33,001 bases of DNA, from contig CANJCO010000053.1 of assembly GCA_947473045.1 (NCBI GenBank), forward strand, positions 1 through 33,001, given 5' to 3'. Position numbers and translations under genes: made by a program. Positions 25,209-32,736 of the stretch are shown piece after piece. The notes beneath the pieces were generated by a model. The model worked only from the letters and a program-made list of their open reading frames with translations. It was not told where the DNA came from and did no database searches. The DNA is from Myxococcales bacterium. Its GTDB lineage: Bacteria; Myxococcota_A; Polyangia; Polyangiales; Polyangiaceae. Within the stretch, counting starts at the first letter, position 1, and each line of letters starts with the position of its first letter.

Positions 25209-25691
25209 ATGCGCCTTTTTGCCGTCGCGATCGCTTTTGCTTCCACGCTCGCGTGCATCAGTCAGCCGACGAGCGCAGCGCTCGTGCAGCAGACGGCGCA
25301 TGAGTTCAACGTCAACGCCCGCTTTGGTCGACTCGACCTCGCGAGCGAGACGGTCGCCCCCGAGTACCGCGAGGCGTTTCAGCGCGTTCACCGCGCGTGG
25401 GGTGGCGACGTCCGCATCGGCGACACGGAGCTGGCCGGCCTGTCGATGAAGAGCAAAGAGATCGCCGCGGTCGGCGTGAAGGTCTCCTGGTATCGCGTCG
25501 ACAGCGGGGAGCTGAAGGTCACCACGATTCGGCAGGAGTGGCACGACCACAAGGGCACGTGGCTCCTCGAACGCGAAGAGCGCGAGAGCGGCGATTTTGG
25601 CCTGCTTGGCGACCGCGTCGAGCCCGTTTCCCCCGATGGCCCCAAGCCGCGCGCACAGTTTCCGACGGTACGGATCGGCGCAGCAGACTGA
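25209..25691 (+). CDS. Small putative lipoprotein, unknown function
   Basis: A 160-residue exported protein with a signal peptide ending in STLAC, a plausible lipobox. The mature part begins with a helix-like stretch (QQTAHEFNVNARFGRLDLASETVAPEY, outlined here by HEFNVNARF and EYREAF) followed by alternating strands (VGVKVSWYRV, VTTIRQEW, GTWLLERE), an order that resembles small NTF2-like domains. No active-site motif is visible. It lies 47 bp after the large barrel protein gene and is likely co-transcribed, so it may be a partner lipoprotein. The ATG 25209 start is chosen for the signal peptide; GTG or TTG codons just upstream are possible. Confidence 0.72.
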   Translation: MRLFAVAIAFASTLACISQPTSAALVQQTAHEFNVNARFGRLDLASETVAPEYREAFQRVHRAWGGDVRIGDTELAGLSMKSKEIAAVGVKVSWYRVDSGELKVTTIRQEWHDHKGTWLLEREERESGDFGLLGDRVEPVSPDGPKPRAQFPTVRIGAAD

Positions 25692-25718
25692 GCTTCGTGA
25701 GGCTGAGCTTCGCGAGGC
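25689..25718 (+). repeat. Two tandem copies of a 15-bp sequence at a gene end
   Basis: TGAGCTTCGTGAGGC (25689-25703) is followed directly by TGAGCTTCGCGAGGC, differing in one base. The first copy contains the stop codon of the upstream lipoprotein gene. It looks like a recent short duplication; no function is suggested. Confidence 0.6.
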
Positions 25719-25762
25719 AACTCGGGCCGGCGCGCGACATCGCACGCCGACCCGCCGGGCCT

Positions 25763-25915
25763 TCAGACCTTGGCGGCCTTCTTCGTGGTCTTTTTGGTCG
25801 TACCGGTGCGCGCCTTGCCCTTCTCGGCAGCGACGCGCTTGAGGCGCGCCTTTTTGGCGGACTGGGCCTTACGGCGGCGCATCTTCATCGAGTTTCGGCG
25901 GTCGAAATTTCCCAT
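25763..25915 (-). CDS. Very small basic protein (50 residues), unknown function
   Basis: A short open frame encodes a 50-residue protein starting MGNFDRRNSMKMRRRKAQ and ending KKTTKKAAKV. Roughly 20 of 50 residues are Lys or Arg and only two are acidic. GAGAAGAG lies just before ATG 25915, a reasonable ribosome-binding site. The composition resembles ribosomal or nucleoid-associated peptides, and the coherent N-terminal RRN...KMRRRKAQ block followed by a Lys/Ala/Thr tail argues against a random frame. It is downstream of the 82-residue gene on the same strand (104 bp apart). Function is unknown; RNA, DNA or polyphosphate binding are guesses from charge alone. Confidence 0.68.
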   Translation of the reverse strand: MGNFDRRNSMKMRRRKAQSAKKARLKRVAAEKGKARTGTTKKTTKKAAKV

Positions 25916-26019
25916 GGCTCTTCTCGTCGTGATGGCTCACGCGCCTGGCGCGCGAGAGGACCGGCACCATGGCGCTTCATGCTCCCGCACGTCAAGGAAG
26001 TTGCGACGCGCCGCCGCGC

Positions 26020-26268
26020 TCAGCCGGCCGATTCGGCCACGTCGTGCTCGCGGCCCCGCACTTCGAGGCGGTAGCGGCTGTTGGCGGTCTCGATGTAGAA
26101 GACCTCACGGCCGGCGATTCGGAGCACGCGCTTCACCGGTGTGGTCACGTATTCGTGCATGCCGTCGGGGAACTCGATGACCACGACGGAGCCTTTGCGC
26201 GGCGCTCTTACGAGTCTCCCCGCGACCGCCCGCGCGCCTTTTCCGAGCTTGCGCAATACGACGTCCAC
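26020..26268 (-). CDS. Small hypothetical protein (82 residues)
   Basis: An 82-residue protein with a basic N-terminus (LRKLGKGARAVAGRL) and a compact beta-like C-terminal part: VVVIEFPDG, HEYVTTPVKRVLRI, EVFYIETANSRYRLEV. The alternating pattern suggests a small all-beta barrel. The start is GTG 26268 with TTGAG six bases upstream. I do not recognise the family. Evidence that it is real is the coherent strand pattern, third-position GC bias and the absence of a better frame on the other strand. It is 104 bp upstream of the 50-residue basic protein gene and 161 bp from the divergent thymidine kinase gene. Confidence 0.6.
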   Translation of the reverse strand: MDVVLRKLGKGARAVAGRLVRAPRKGSVVVIEFPDGMHEYVTTPVKRVLRIAGREVFYIETANSRYRLEVRGREHDVAESAG

Positions 26269-26382
26269 AGACTCAATCTAGCACTGACGTGTCGTCCGTC
26301 TACTGCGCGCGCGGGGACCGCGTTCAATACTTCGGCGGCGGCCCCGGGATGGTGAGCATTTGATCAGCACCTCGGGTTCGCT

Positions 26383-26408
26383 CGCGGCGCTTTCGATTTG
26401 GCGCCGCG
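26383..26408. repeat. Perfect inverted repeat in the thymidine kinase leader
   Basis: CGCGGCGC and GCGCCGCG form a perfect 8-bp stem around a 10-base AT-richer loop, 21 bp upstream of the kinase ATG at 26430. There is no T-tract. It could be a protein-binding site or a leader hairpin. Confidence 0.4.
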
Positions 26409-26429
26409 TCGGGTAACGCGGACCCACCG

Positions 26430-27104
26430 ATGTCGCGCCCGATTCTCAACGATCACTCGCTCCATCGCGGAACGGCCACGTCGCTCGCTCCCGCGTCACC
26501 CGGCGTTGGGCAGCGCGGACCGGATGCCGCCGGGGAGCACCTCTCCCGGGCACGCACCGGGTGCGTCGAAGTGGTGTGCGGCTCGATGTTCAGCGGCAAG
26601 ACCGAAGAGCTGCTGCGGCGAATCAAGCGCGCGGAGCTGGCGCGCCTGCCGGTCGTGCTGTTCAAGCCGCGCGTCGACAACCGCTACGACGAGGTGAAGG
26701 TCGTGACGCACGAGGGCGCCTGCGCCAACGCGGTGCCCGTGTCGAGCGCGGGCGAGATGCTCGACCTCGCGGGCCCGAACGTGTCCGTCGTGGGCGTTGA
26801 TGAGGCGCAGTTCTTCGACGCGACCATCGTCGACGTCGTCACCACGCTCGCCGACCGCGGCGCGCGCGTCATCTGTGCGGGGCTCGATCAAGACTATCTC
26901 GGGCGGCCGTTCGGCCCGATGCCGGCGCTGATGGCCGTCGCCGAATACGTCACGAAGCTCCATGCGGTCTGCGCCCAATGCGGCGCGGAAGCCTCGCGCT
27001 CGCAGCGTCTGGTGGCGAGCGAGGGCCAGCTGTTCGTCGGCGGAGCGGCGGCCTACGAGGCGCGCTGTCGTAGGTGCTTCGTCGCCTACGTCGCAGCGGG
27101 CTGA
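26430..27104 (+). CDS. tdk: Thymidine kinase (class II, TK1-like)
   Basis: A 224-residue salvage enzyme that phosphorylates thymidine with ATP. The Walker A loop is GSMFSGKT (residues 51-58), the Walker B-like DEAQFF is at 124-129, and GLDQDYLGRPFGPM follows. The structural zinc site has two CxxC pairs, CAQC (181-184) and CRRC (213-216). The lasso-loop tyrosine context GGAAAYEARC is also present. The catalytic domain starts at about residue 45; the preceding Ser/Pro/Arg-rich 44 residues are longer than usual. No start codon lies close to the domain, so ATG 26430 is kept. It ends one base from the stop codon of the convergent transpeptidase gene. Confidence 0.95.
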   Translation: MSRPILNDHSLHRGTATSLAPASPGVGQRGPDAAGEHLSRARTGCVEVVCGSMFSGKTEELLRRIKRAELARLPVVLFKPRVDNRYDEVKVVTHEGACANAVPVSSAGEMLDLAGPNVSVVGVDEAQFFDATIVDVVTTLADRGARVICAGLDQDYLGRPFGPMPALMAVAEYVTKLHAVCAQCGAEASRSQRLVASEGQLFVGGAAAYEARCRRCFVAYVAAG

Positions 27105-27105
27105 G

Positions 27106-28413
27106 TCACTTCGCGCGCGCGGCGACTGCGCCGGTGTTCGACTCGCCTTCTTTTGCCCATGCGCGGAGCATCTCGCGCGCGATGAAGTTGGCTTTCACGT
27201 GCCACTTTGGCTGATTGACGACGAGCACCGCGATCGCGATCTGCGCCTCTCCAGGCGCCGGATGCGCGGGCGCAAAGCCGGTGAACCACGAATACAGGTG
27301 CTGACCATCGGGATCGTTCAGCGTGCCGGTCTTGCCGGCCACAGACTTGCCTGTCAGCAGCGGTTTGCCGTGGCTGTCGTGGAACGATCGGTACGACGTG
27401 CCCTCGCTGATCGTGTGCTCCATCATCGTGGTTACCGCCGCGGCGGTGTCGCGCTTGATGGCGCGACGCATGGGCTCGGGCGGCGGCAAGCCGGCGATCG
27501 CTGCGCCGCTCGCGTCGACGATCTCGCGAACGACGAACGGCCGCATGGGTGCGCCTTCGTGGGCCATCGTCGCCGACAGCGACGCGGCCTCGAGGGGAGA
27601 CAGCGTGCTGTTCCAGAACCCTGCGGCGGTGCGCGCAAACCCGAGTTTGTCGTCGGGAAGCGAGAGGCGGCTCGCCTCGACGGGCACATCGAAAGACGGC
27701 GCTTCGCCATAGCCGAGGGCGTGTGCGGTGGATTCGAGGTCATGGGCGCTGAGGTGCTTGCTCGCGAGCCTCGCGAAGACCGTGTTGGTGCTCTTGCCGA
27801 GCGCAGTGGCGAGGCTTGGGCACCACCGGTCACGCGCGGTGTTGTCTTCGAGATCGCCCAGCGTGAGGCGCTGCTCGCCGCCGCCGGCGTAGCACTGCTT
27901 CGTGTCGGCGGAGAGCCCGGCGCGCTCGACGAGGGCGCTCGCGGTGACCACCTTGAACACGCTCGCGCTCGGCGCCTTTGCCTCGGCGCAGAAGTCGCGT
28001 GCAGGGGCGCCCTCGATGTGACTCGCGTAGACGAGCACTTCGCCGTTCTTCGGGTTCACCATCACGATCGCAGCCTCGGGCAGCTTGTGCTGCTGCATGA
28101 GGTTGGTGGCGGCCCTCTGCAGGCGCGTATCGAGCGTGAGCTTCGCGGTTCGACCTTGCGGCAGCGGAGAGGTCGCGCCGTCGTCTCCGAGGGCGAGATG
28201 GCTTAACTCGAGGCCTCTCAGCAGCTCTTCGCGCGTGCTCGGCGGGCCCGCATCCACTTGCGCAGCGGCGGTTTGGGCGGCGGCCGGCGCGTCGACCGCG
28301 CGCGCGGAGGAGACCGCGTCTGCGACCTGTGAGGCGCCGTGCTTGCAGCGCGACATACCGAACACAGCCCCCAGCACGGCTACGGCACCCAGGAGCGCGA
28401 GTCGCCTCTGCAT
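27106..28413 (-). CDS. Penicillin-binding protein, transpeptidase domain only
   Basis: A 435-residue membrane-anchored D,D-transpeptidase that cross-links peptidoglycan. After an N-terminal hydrophobic segment (about 4-20) and an Ala/Gln-rich linker, the transpeptidase domain begins at TLDTRLQRAA, a wording typical of class A PBPs. All three active-site motifs are intact: SVFK (Ser151, Lys154), STN (208-210) and KTG (361-363). There is no glycosyltransferase domain and no room for the class B dimerisation domain, so it is a short stand-alone transpeptidase. ATG 28413 is chosen because it starts the anchor; the frame is open 14 residues further. It is divergent from the HEAT-repeat gene (71 bp) and nearly abuts tdk. 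Confidence 0.93.
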   Translation of the reverse strand: MQRRLALLGAVAVLGAVFGMSRCKHGASQVADAVSSARAVDAPAAAQTAAAQVDAGPPSTREELLRGLELSHLALGDDGATSPLPQGRTAKLTLDTRLQRAATNLMQQHKLPEAAIVMVNPKNGEVLVYASHIEGAPARDFCAEAKAPSASVFKVVTASALVERAGLSADTKQCYAGGGEQRLTLGDLEDNTARDRWCPSLATALGKSTNTVFARLASKHLSAHDLESTAHALGYGEAPSFDVPVEASRLSLPDDKLGFARTAAGFWNSTLSPLEAASLSATMAHEGAPMRPFVVREIVDASGAAIAGLPPPEPMRRAIKRDTAAAVTTMMEHTISEGTSYRSFHDSHGKPLLTGKSVAGKTGTLNDPDGQHLYSWFTGFAPAHPAPGEAQIAIAVLVVNQPKWHVKANFIAREMLRAWAKEGESNTGAVAARAK

Positions 28414-28484
28414 CGCGCATGGCAATGACACGGCGCTCGCGATGGGGCCAAACAATCGGCGAAGGAGGCGCTATCGTTCGCGGC

Positions 28485-30926
28485 ATGAAACGGACGCATC
28501 TGGCCGCGTACGCGGTCGCCGCAGCCCTCGCGTGGCCCCAGCCGGCGCGCGCAGCCCTCGAGGCGAAGATCGTGGCACGGGCCGGGGGCTCCGCGCTGTC
28601 GGTCGCGGTCGACCTGGCCGCGGGCGTGGTGCGTTACCGCGTGTGTCCTCAGGGGCCGTGTCCCATTGAGCCGGGGAGTCCCACGCTGGCGATCGGCCTT
28701 GCCCCTTCGCGCCTCCCCGCCGCGCCGGACGTGATCGTCGACGTCGTTCCGATCGGCGCGGATCGCAGCGCGATACACTTGAAATTGCCGGAAAAGGGCG
28801 GCGAAATCGCCTTCGAGGCCCTTGTGGTCCCTCGGGCCGACGCGCCCGTGGCCTTCGCTGGGATCACCGGCTTCACGCGCGGCGAGACGGGGAGCCGCGC
28901 GGGCACGAAAGTCGAAGTGCTCGAAGGCGACGACGGCGCCCGGTTCGTCGTCGTGGGGGAGGCGAGCGAGGCGACCCGAATTTGCGGCCAGAATGCAACG
29001 CTTGGCGATACGCGCGTGCTCGATGCGGCGTCGCTTTCGCTGCTCGCCGCGGCTGTGCAGCAATTGCCCCTGGCGCAGCGGCGCGCCGCGATTCGCGTGG
29101 CTGCGATCAGGCTCAATTCGGCGTCCCCGCTGCCCCTTGGGGCGCTTTTGTCGGCGCCGGCGTCGAGCGCTTCGAGCACCGCAGCCGAAGCCCTCATCGA
29201 TCGCGATCCGGCCACGGTGTGGAGCGAGTCGCGATCGGGCATCGGCCGGGGCGAGTTCGCTTCGTTCGCCCTGCCCGCAGACGTCCCGATTTCGCGGCTC
29301 GTGCTCACGATCGCCCCGCCTTCGCCGCTCGCGTCGGGCGCGTCGCCGAGCACGTTCTACGTGGTCGGAGGCGAGCAGACCTACGAGGTCAGTGTTCCGC
29401 AGGACGCCTGGCAAAATCCCGGAGCCGGCTACGAAGTCAGCTTCGCTCAGCCCATGATTTCAGGCTGTTTGTCAGTCGTGCTCGCGGACGCGCACACGGG
29501 CAACTTGAGCAGGCCCGTGGTGTCGATCGCAGAGCTCTCGGCCTATGCGTCGGTCGAGTCCGGCGGCGCGACGCTGGCCTCTGTCGCGCGAGCGCTCGCG
29601 GGCGACGGAGCTTCCGCGGAGGCCGCTGCGAGCGTGCTGAAGCGAGGTGGCGCTGCGTCGGCGTCGGCGGTCATCGAAGCCTACCGCGCGCTCGACGATC
29701 GGGGCCGCGCGCGCGCCATCGATGTGCTGTCGGCGTCGGACTGCGCTGCGATCGCCTCGTTGCTCACGACGGCGCTCGGGGACGCAGACGCCACCGTGGC
29801 GCGCAAGGCGAGGAGCAAGCTCGAACGGTGCGGAAAGGCTGCGGCGCCGGCCCTCGTCGAAGCGCTTCGCGGCTCCGATTTCGAGGCGCGCGGCCGGGTT
29901 GCTTCGCTGCTGGCATTGCTGGCGCCGAGCCTCGCGCTCGACGCCCTCGCCGGCGGACTCGGCGAAGGGCCTGCTGGCGTTCGGGCCGAGGTGCGCAGGG
30001 CGTTCGCGCTCGCTTCGCGCTCGGCCACGGCCGGCAAACTGGGCGCGCTGCTCGACGGGCCGGCGCCGCGCCCGGAGGCGAAGATCGAGCTGCTCCGCGC
30101 GCTCGAGCCGAGGCTCGCGGAGCTGGGCATTCACGCGTCATCGGCGCTGTCGTCGGCGCTGGCCGGGTCACCTGACGACCGCACGCGCTACCTCGCGATC
30201 GGGCCGGCCGCGACCCTGGCCCGCGCGCATGATGCAGCCGCGATCGCGACCCTGCTTGCGCTGCTCACGCGCGACGTTCAGGCGTCCGTACGCGCGCGCG
30301 CCGCGGAGCAGGCTGCGGACATCCCCGAAGCGATCCCTGCGCTCGTGGCGCTGCTCGGCGACCCCGATCCGCGCGTGCGCGCGGCGGCTGCCGGAGGCGC
30401 AGGCGGGCCGCGCGCTTCGGCGCCGCTCGCGAAGCTGCTGGCGGCCGATGCGTGGACGTTCGTGCGTCTCGCGGTGGCCGAGCGCCTCGCCGTGGCCGGC
30501 CCCTCGGCCGACGTGGATGGCGCCCTCGCGACGGCCGCCGCCTCCGATCGCGCGTCGCCGGTGCGGTCGGCCGCGATCGCGTCCCTCGCTGCGCGCGGCG
30601 CGAAAGGCGCGATCGGCACCGTGCGCGCGCGGCTGGCCGACGAAGACGAAGCGCTCGAAACGCGCGTCGCGGCTGCTCGGGCTGTCGGCGTGCTGTGCGA
30701 CCTTGCGAGCGTCGACAAGCTGACCGACCTCGCGGGTGAGGGCGCCGCCGCCACGGCCACGCCCGAAGCGCTGTCGTTGTCCCTGGCGGCTCTTGACGGG
30801 CTGTCGGCGTCGCGCCCCGCCGATCTGGCCAAACGCCTCGCGCCACTGCTCGACTCCAGCGTGAAGGCGCCTGTTCGCGCGGCCGCCGAGCGGGCGCTGG
30901 CGTCACCGGGTCGATGCGCGAAATGA
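28485..30926 (+). CDS. Exported HEAT-repeat protein with a discoidin-like region
   Basis: An 813-residue protein with a cleavable signal peptide ending near ARA (residue 23). Residues of about 235-320 contain DRDPATVWSES followed by beta strands, as in F5/8 type C (discoidin) sugar-binding domains. From about 400 to the end it consists of Ala/Leu-rich helical repeats of HEAT type, e.g. IPALVALLGDPDPRVRAAAAGG and the next repeats; these are scaffolds for protein binding. ATG 28485 is chosen for the signal peptide; an AAGGAGG at 28462-28468 is 16 bases upstream, too far for an ideal site, so the exact start is uncertain. It is followed by the rhodanese gene 22 bp later. Likely a periplasmic or surface scaffold. 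Confidence 0.82.
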   Translation: MKRTHLAAYAVAAALAWPQPARAALEAKIVARAGGSALSVAVDLAAGVVRYRVCPQGPCPIEPGSPTLAIGLAPSRLPAAPDVIVDVVPIGADRSAIHLKLPEKGGEIAFEALVVPRADAPVAFAGITGFTRGETGSRAGTKVEVLEGDDGARFVVVGEASEATRICGQNATLGDTRVLDAASLSLLAAAVQQLPLAQRRAAIRVAAIRLNSASPLPLGALLSAPASSASSTAAEALIDRDPATVWSESRSGIGRGEFASFALPADVPISRLVLTIAPPSPLASGASPSTFYVVGGEQTYEVSVPQDAWQNPGAGYEVSFAQPMISGCLSVVLADAHTGNLSRPVVSIAELSAYASVESGGATLASVARALAGDGASAEAAASVLKRGGAASASAVIEAYRALDDRGRARAIDVLSASDCAAIASLLTTALGDADATVARKARSKLERCGKAAAPALVEALRGSDFEARGRVASLLALLAPSLALDALAGGLGEGPAGVRAEVRRAFALASRSATAGKLGALLDGPAPRPEAKIELLRALEPRLAELGIHASSALSSALAGSPDDRTRYLAIGPAATLARAHDAAAIATLLALLTRDVQASVRARAAEQAADIPEAIPALVALLGDPDPRVRAAAAGGAGGPRASAPLAKLLAADAWTFVRLAVAERLAVAGPSADVDGALATAAASDRASPVRSAAIASLAARGAKGAIGTVRARLADEDEALETRVAAARAVGVLCDLASVDKLTDLAGEGAAATATPEALSLSLAALDGLSASRPADLAKRLAPLLDSSVKAPVRAAAERALASPGRCAK

Positions 30927-30948
30927 GACTGAAAATAGGGAGATCGTG

Positions 30949-31356
30949 ATGCGTTCGATAGCCACCGGCGAGGCCTTTGCGCTCATGAAAAAGGGCGTGG
31001 TCTACCTCGACGTTCGCACCGAGCAGGAGTTCGAGGCCGGGCACCCCGAGGGCGCGTGGAACTTGTCGGTCGCAGACCCTGATTTCGCGGTTGTCGCGTT
31101 CGCGTGCTTCGACGCTGCGGCGCCGATCATCGTCGGCTGCCGTTCTGGCGTTCGCTCGGTGGTCGCCGCGGAGATGCTGGAATCGGAAGGGTTCGCTGAG
31201 GTGTACGAGCTGCGCGCCGGATGGGACGGCGCGCGCGACGCGTTCGGGCGGGTGACCGAGATCGGCTGGCGAAAAACAGGGCTTCCGTGCGGATCGGGGC
31301 CTTCGCCGGATCGCGGTTCCGAGGCGCTCCGGGCGCGCCGTGCGCCCGCGCGCTGA
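30949..31356 (+). CDS. Rhodanese-like domain protein
   Basis: A 135-residue single rhodanese domain (sulfurtransferase). It has the N-terminal VVYLDVRTEQEFEAGHPEGAWN block (shown here by YLDVRTEQEF and GHPEGAWN) and the active-site loop CRSGVRS, where the cysteine would carry the persulfide, followed by the usual GFAEVYELRAGWDG. The last 30 residues are a charged extension. No signal peptide is present. GGGAG is six bases before ATG 30949; a GTG three bases earlier is less well spaced. It is probably co-transcribed with the HEAT-repeat gene, though no functional link is evident. Confidence 0.92.
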   Translation: MRSIATGEAFALMKKGVVYLDVRTEQEFEAGHPEGAWNLSVADPDFAVVAFACFDAAAPIIVGCRSGVRSVVAAEMLESEGFAEVYELRAGWDGARDAFGRVTEIGWRKTGLPCGSGPSPDRGSEALRARRAPAR

Positions 31357-31380
31357 TAGTCGCGCAGCCACCTGAAACCC

Positions 31381-31956
31381 CTATTTTCGAGCCCGATCGT
31401 AGTCATCTGCCGCGGCGTTCACGACCGCAAGGTCCCGCGTTGCCTTCTCGCGATCGGCCACGAGCGCAGCAGTGAACATCGTCATTCCCCAGATGCCGTT
31501 GTCGCGCCTGCGAAACGCGTACCTGGTGCCGCGAGCGGTCACGACGGTCGCGCGGTCCCCTGAAATCTCGAGGCTCCTCGGTCCTGACAAGTCTCTGCGA
31601 AGGCGCGCGAGCCAACCCCTCGTCTCGGCGGTTTTGACGAACGCGTCCTCGCCGTCGAGGGTCTCTGCCATCGGTCGCAGCTCAGCGATGAGCGCCGCGC
31701 GCTCGTCTTGCGGGTAGCTCTTGAGCACGCGGGCGTAGGCCGCCTTGCGTGCGTCGCGAACGCTGATGCTCGCCCACTGCGCTTCGGTCTCGAGGTAGGG
31801 AAAAATCTCGCGCGCGTGCCCCTCCGAGAGCGACTTCGCGATCCGGCCGTAGGCTCCGTCGGGCGTGTCGCCGGGTGCGAACGGCACCCGCATCATGCGC
31901 GTCGCGATGAAAATCAGCGCCAACGCGAGGGCTGCGAGCGCGAGCTTCCACTTCAC
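31381..31956 (-). CDS. Membrane-anchored hypothetical protein
   Basis: A 191-residue protein with a single N-terminal hydrophobic segment (KLALAALALALIFIA, about residues 4-18) and a soluble part rich in Arg and Ala. The order of elements (helical GAYGRIAKSLSEGHAREIFPYL, later strands SLEISGDRATVVTARGTRYAFRR, shown in part) is reminiscent of NTF2-like lipid or ligand-binding domains, but no family is recognised. The start is GTG 31956; the frame is open far upstream without homology, so the GTG just before the hydrophobic segment is preferred. It is divergent from the glycosyltransferase gene across 51 bp and converges with the rhodanese gene at 24 bp. Confidence 0.7.
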   Translation of the reverse strand: MKWKLALAALALALIFIATRMMRVPFAPGDTPDGAYGRIAKSLSEGHAREIFPYLETEAQWASISVRDARKAAYARVLKSYPQDERAALIAELRPMAETLDGEDAFVKTAETRGWLARLRRDLSGPRSLEISGDRATVVTARGTRYAFRRRDNGIWGMTMFTAALVADREKATRDLAVVNAAADDYDRARK

Positions 31957-31970
31957 GATGCCCGATGTCC

Positions 31971-31996
31971 TAGCAAAGCGGGGCGCCCCTTTGCTA
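31971..31996. promoter_or_regulatory. Inverted repeat in the divergent spacer, candidate operator
   Basis: TAGCAAA (31971-31977) and TTTGCTA (31990-31996) are exact inverted arms; inside them GGGGC and GCCCC also pair, with a two-base GC bulge on the left. The 26-bp dyad occupies half of the 51-bp gap between the divergent GTG starts at 31956 and 32008. It could be a shared operator or a hairpin. Confidence 0.45.
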
Positions 31997-32007
31997 CAGG
32001 CGCGTCC

Positions 32008-32724
32008 GTGCTGTTCGGCGTCCGCGTGGTCGTGGTGGTGCCGGCCTACGCCGAGCAGGAGCGCATCGCCGCCGTGGTTGGCGGGCTGCCGCGCTTCGTG
32101 GATCGGGCCTTCGTTGTCGACGACGCGAGCCCCGACGCCACGTCCGAGGCTGCCGAGCGTGTGGGGGATGCGAGAGTCTCGGTGGTTCGCCACCAGCGAA
32201 ATCTCGGCGTCGGAGCCGCGATCGTCACCGGCTACCGGCATGCGCTGCGCGAGGCCGGATCGCAAAACGATGCGTTCGTGGTGATGGCTGGCGACGGACA
32301 GATGGACCCGGACGATCTTCCAGCGCTGGTGGCCCCGATCGCGCGCGGCGAGGCGGGCTACGCCAAGGGCAACCGATTCGCTCATGCCGATGCCGCCGTC
32401 ATGCCGCTCGGGCGTCGCGTCGGCGGGGAGGTGTTCTCGCGCGCGACCAGCCTCGCGATCGGGCAACGCGTGCGCGACAGCCAGTGCGGCTACACGGCGA
32501 TCGCGCGCTGGGCGTGCGATCGGCTCGATTTCGCCGCGCTCTGGCCGGGCTACGGCTACCCGAACGATTGGCTTGGCTCGCTCGCGCGCTCGCGCGTTCC
32601 GATCGCGGAAGTCGTGGTCCGGCCGATCTATGCCGGAGAGGCTAGCGGCCTGCGTCTGCGCCACCTGCCGCGCATTGGCTGGCTCGTGGGCCGCTCGGCC
32701 CTTCGGCGCGCGATGCGGCCCTGA
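32008..32724 (+). CDS. Glycosyltransferase family 2 (dolichyl/polyprenyl-phosphate mannose synthase-like)
   Basis: A 238-residue GT-A glycosyltransferase. It opens with VVVVVPAYAEQERI, then VDDASPD (37-43), NLGVGAAIVTGYRHAL, and the metal-binding region DGQMDPDD (96-103), the order seen in polyprenyl-phosphate sugar transferases. No transmembrane helices follow the catalytic domain, unlike the longer ArnC/GtrB type. It would transfer a sugar from a nucleotide donor to a lipid or glycan acceptor in envelope synthesis; donor and acceptor cannot be told. The start is GTG 32008, just after the inverted repeat; no strong Shine-Dalgarno is seen. The gene ends 12 bp before the terminal repeats. Confidence 0.92.
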   Translation: MLFGVRVVVVVPAYAEQERIAAVVGGLPRFVDRAFVVDDASPDATSEAAERVGDARVSVVRHQRNLGVGAAIVTGYRHALREAGSQNDAFVVMAGDGQMDPDDLPALVAPIARGEAGYAKGNRFAHADAAVMPLGRRVGGEVFSRATSLAIGQRVRDSQCGYTAIARWACDRLDFAALWPGYGYPNDWLGSLARSRVPIAEVVVRPIYAGEASGLRLRHLPRIGWLVGRSALRRAMRP

Positions 32725-32736
32725 TCGCTGGGCTCC

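Noticed and set aside
25725-25761. GC-rich imperfect hairpin after the 50-residue gene as a terminator
   Set aside because: The stem has a bulge and no T-tract follows on the - strand.
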